Shown here in pieces: positions 5,552-5,568 of a stretch of DNA of 5,568 bases; within the stretch, counting starts at the first letter, position 1; the number at the start of each line of letters is the position of its first letter. The notes below the pieces were generated by a model, which worked only from the letters and a program-made list of their open reading frames with translations, did not search any database and was not told the DNA's origin. The position numbers and the translations under genes were made by a program. Origin of the DNA: Alphaproteobacteria bacterium (GTDB lineage Bacteria > Pseudomonadota > Alphaproteobacteria > Paracaedibacterales > CAITNM01); NCBI GenBank assembly GCA_947499175.1, contig CANMNU010000083.1, positions 1 through 5,568 of the forward strand, read 5' to 3'.

Positions 5552-5568
5552 TGTCTTCTAAGCAATCT

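Overview
The window looks like chromosomal DNA from an AT-rich bacterium, most likely an alphaproteobacterium. The best evidence is the replicative helicase DnaB. From memory, its wording around Walker A (the stretch reading LGGLHPSDLLILAGRPSMGKT in two overlapping parts) and its C-terminal part (YYEARKEPP, EVIIAKQRHGPVGTV) match alphaproteobacterial DnaB better than gammaproteobacterial DnaB. The AT-rich host DNA, an IS481-type insertion sequence, an MFS carrier of a type I associate with intracellular bacteria and an orphan exported protein would fit an intracellular lineage such as Holosporales or Rickettsiales. That placement is inference and no database was searched.

Layout. Bases 1-1132 are one end of an insertion sequence: an intact but right-truncated (by the window edge) DDE transposase on the minus strand, its leader hairpin, and a probable terminal inverted repeat ending at 1132. 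Bases 1133-1350 are a leader with a strong promoter (TTGACA, 18 bp, TATGAT), a possible 15-codon leaderless ORF and a terminator-like hairpin. They precede a 12-helix MFS transporter at 1351-2553 (+). Its terminator at 2573-2601 overlaps the end of the convergent gene dnaB at 2600-4039 (-). Bases 4040-4140 hold back-to-back promoters for dnaB and for an unrecognised exported protein, probably a lipoprotein, at 4141-5268 (+). Then comes a short ORF (5351-5551, +) with a plausible promoter. Its 3' part is taken up by a GC-rich palindrome that can fold into a long hairpin and contrasts sharply with the AT-rich surroundings.

The genes do not form a pathway: a mobile element, an uptake carrier, a core replication gene and two orphan genes, each with its own promoter. 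The parts most worth a second look are the GC-rich palindrome inside the small ORF, the leader ahead of the transporter, the hairpin covering the transposase ribosome binding site, and the orphan exported protein. I did not find convincing evidence of a new multi-gene system.
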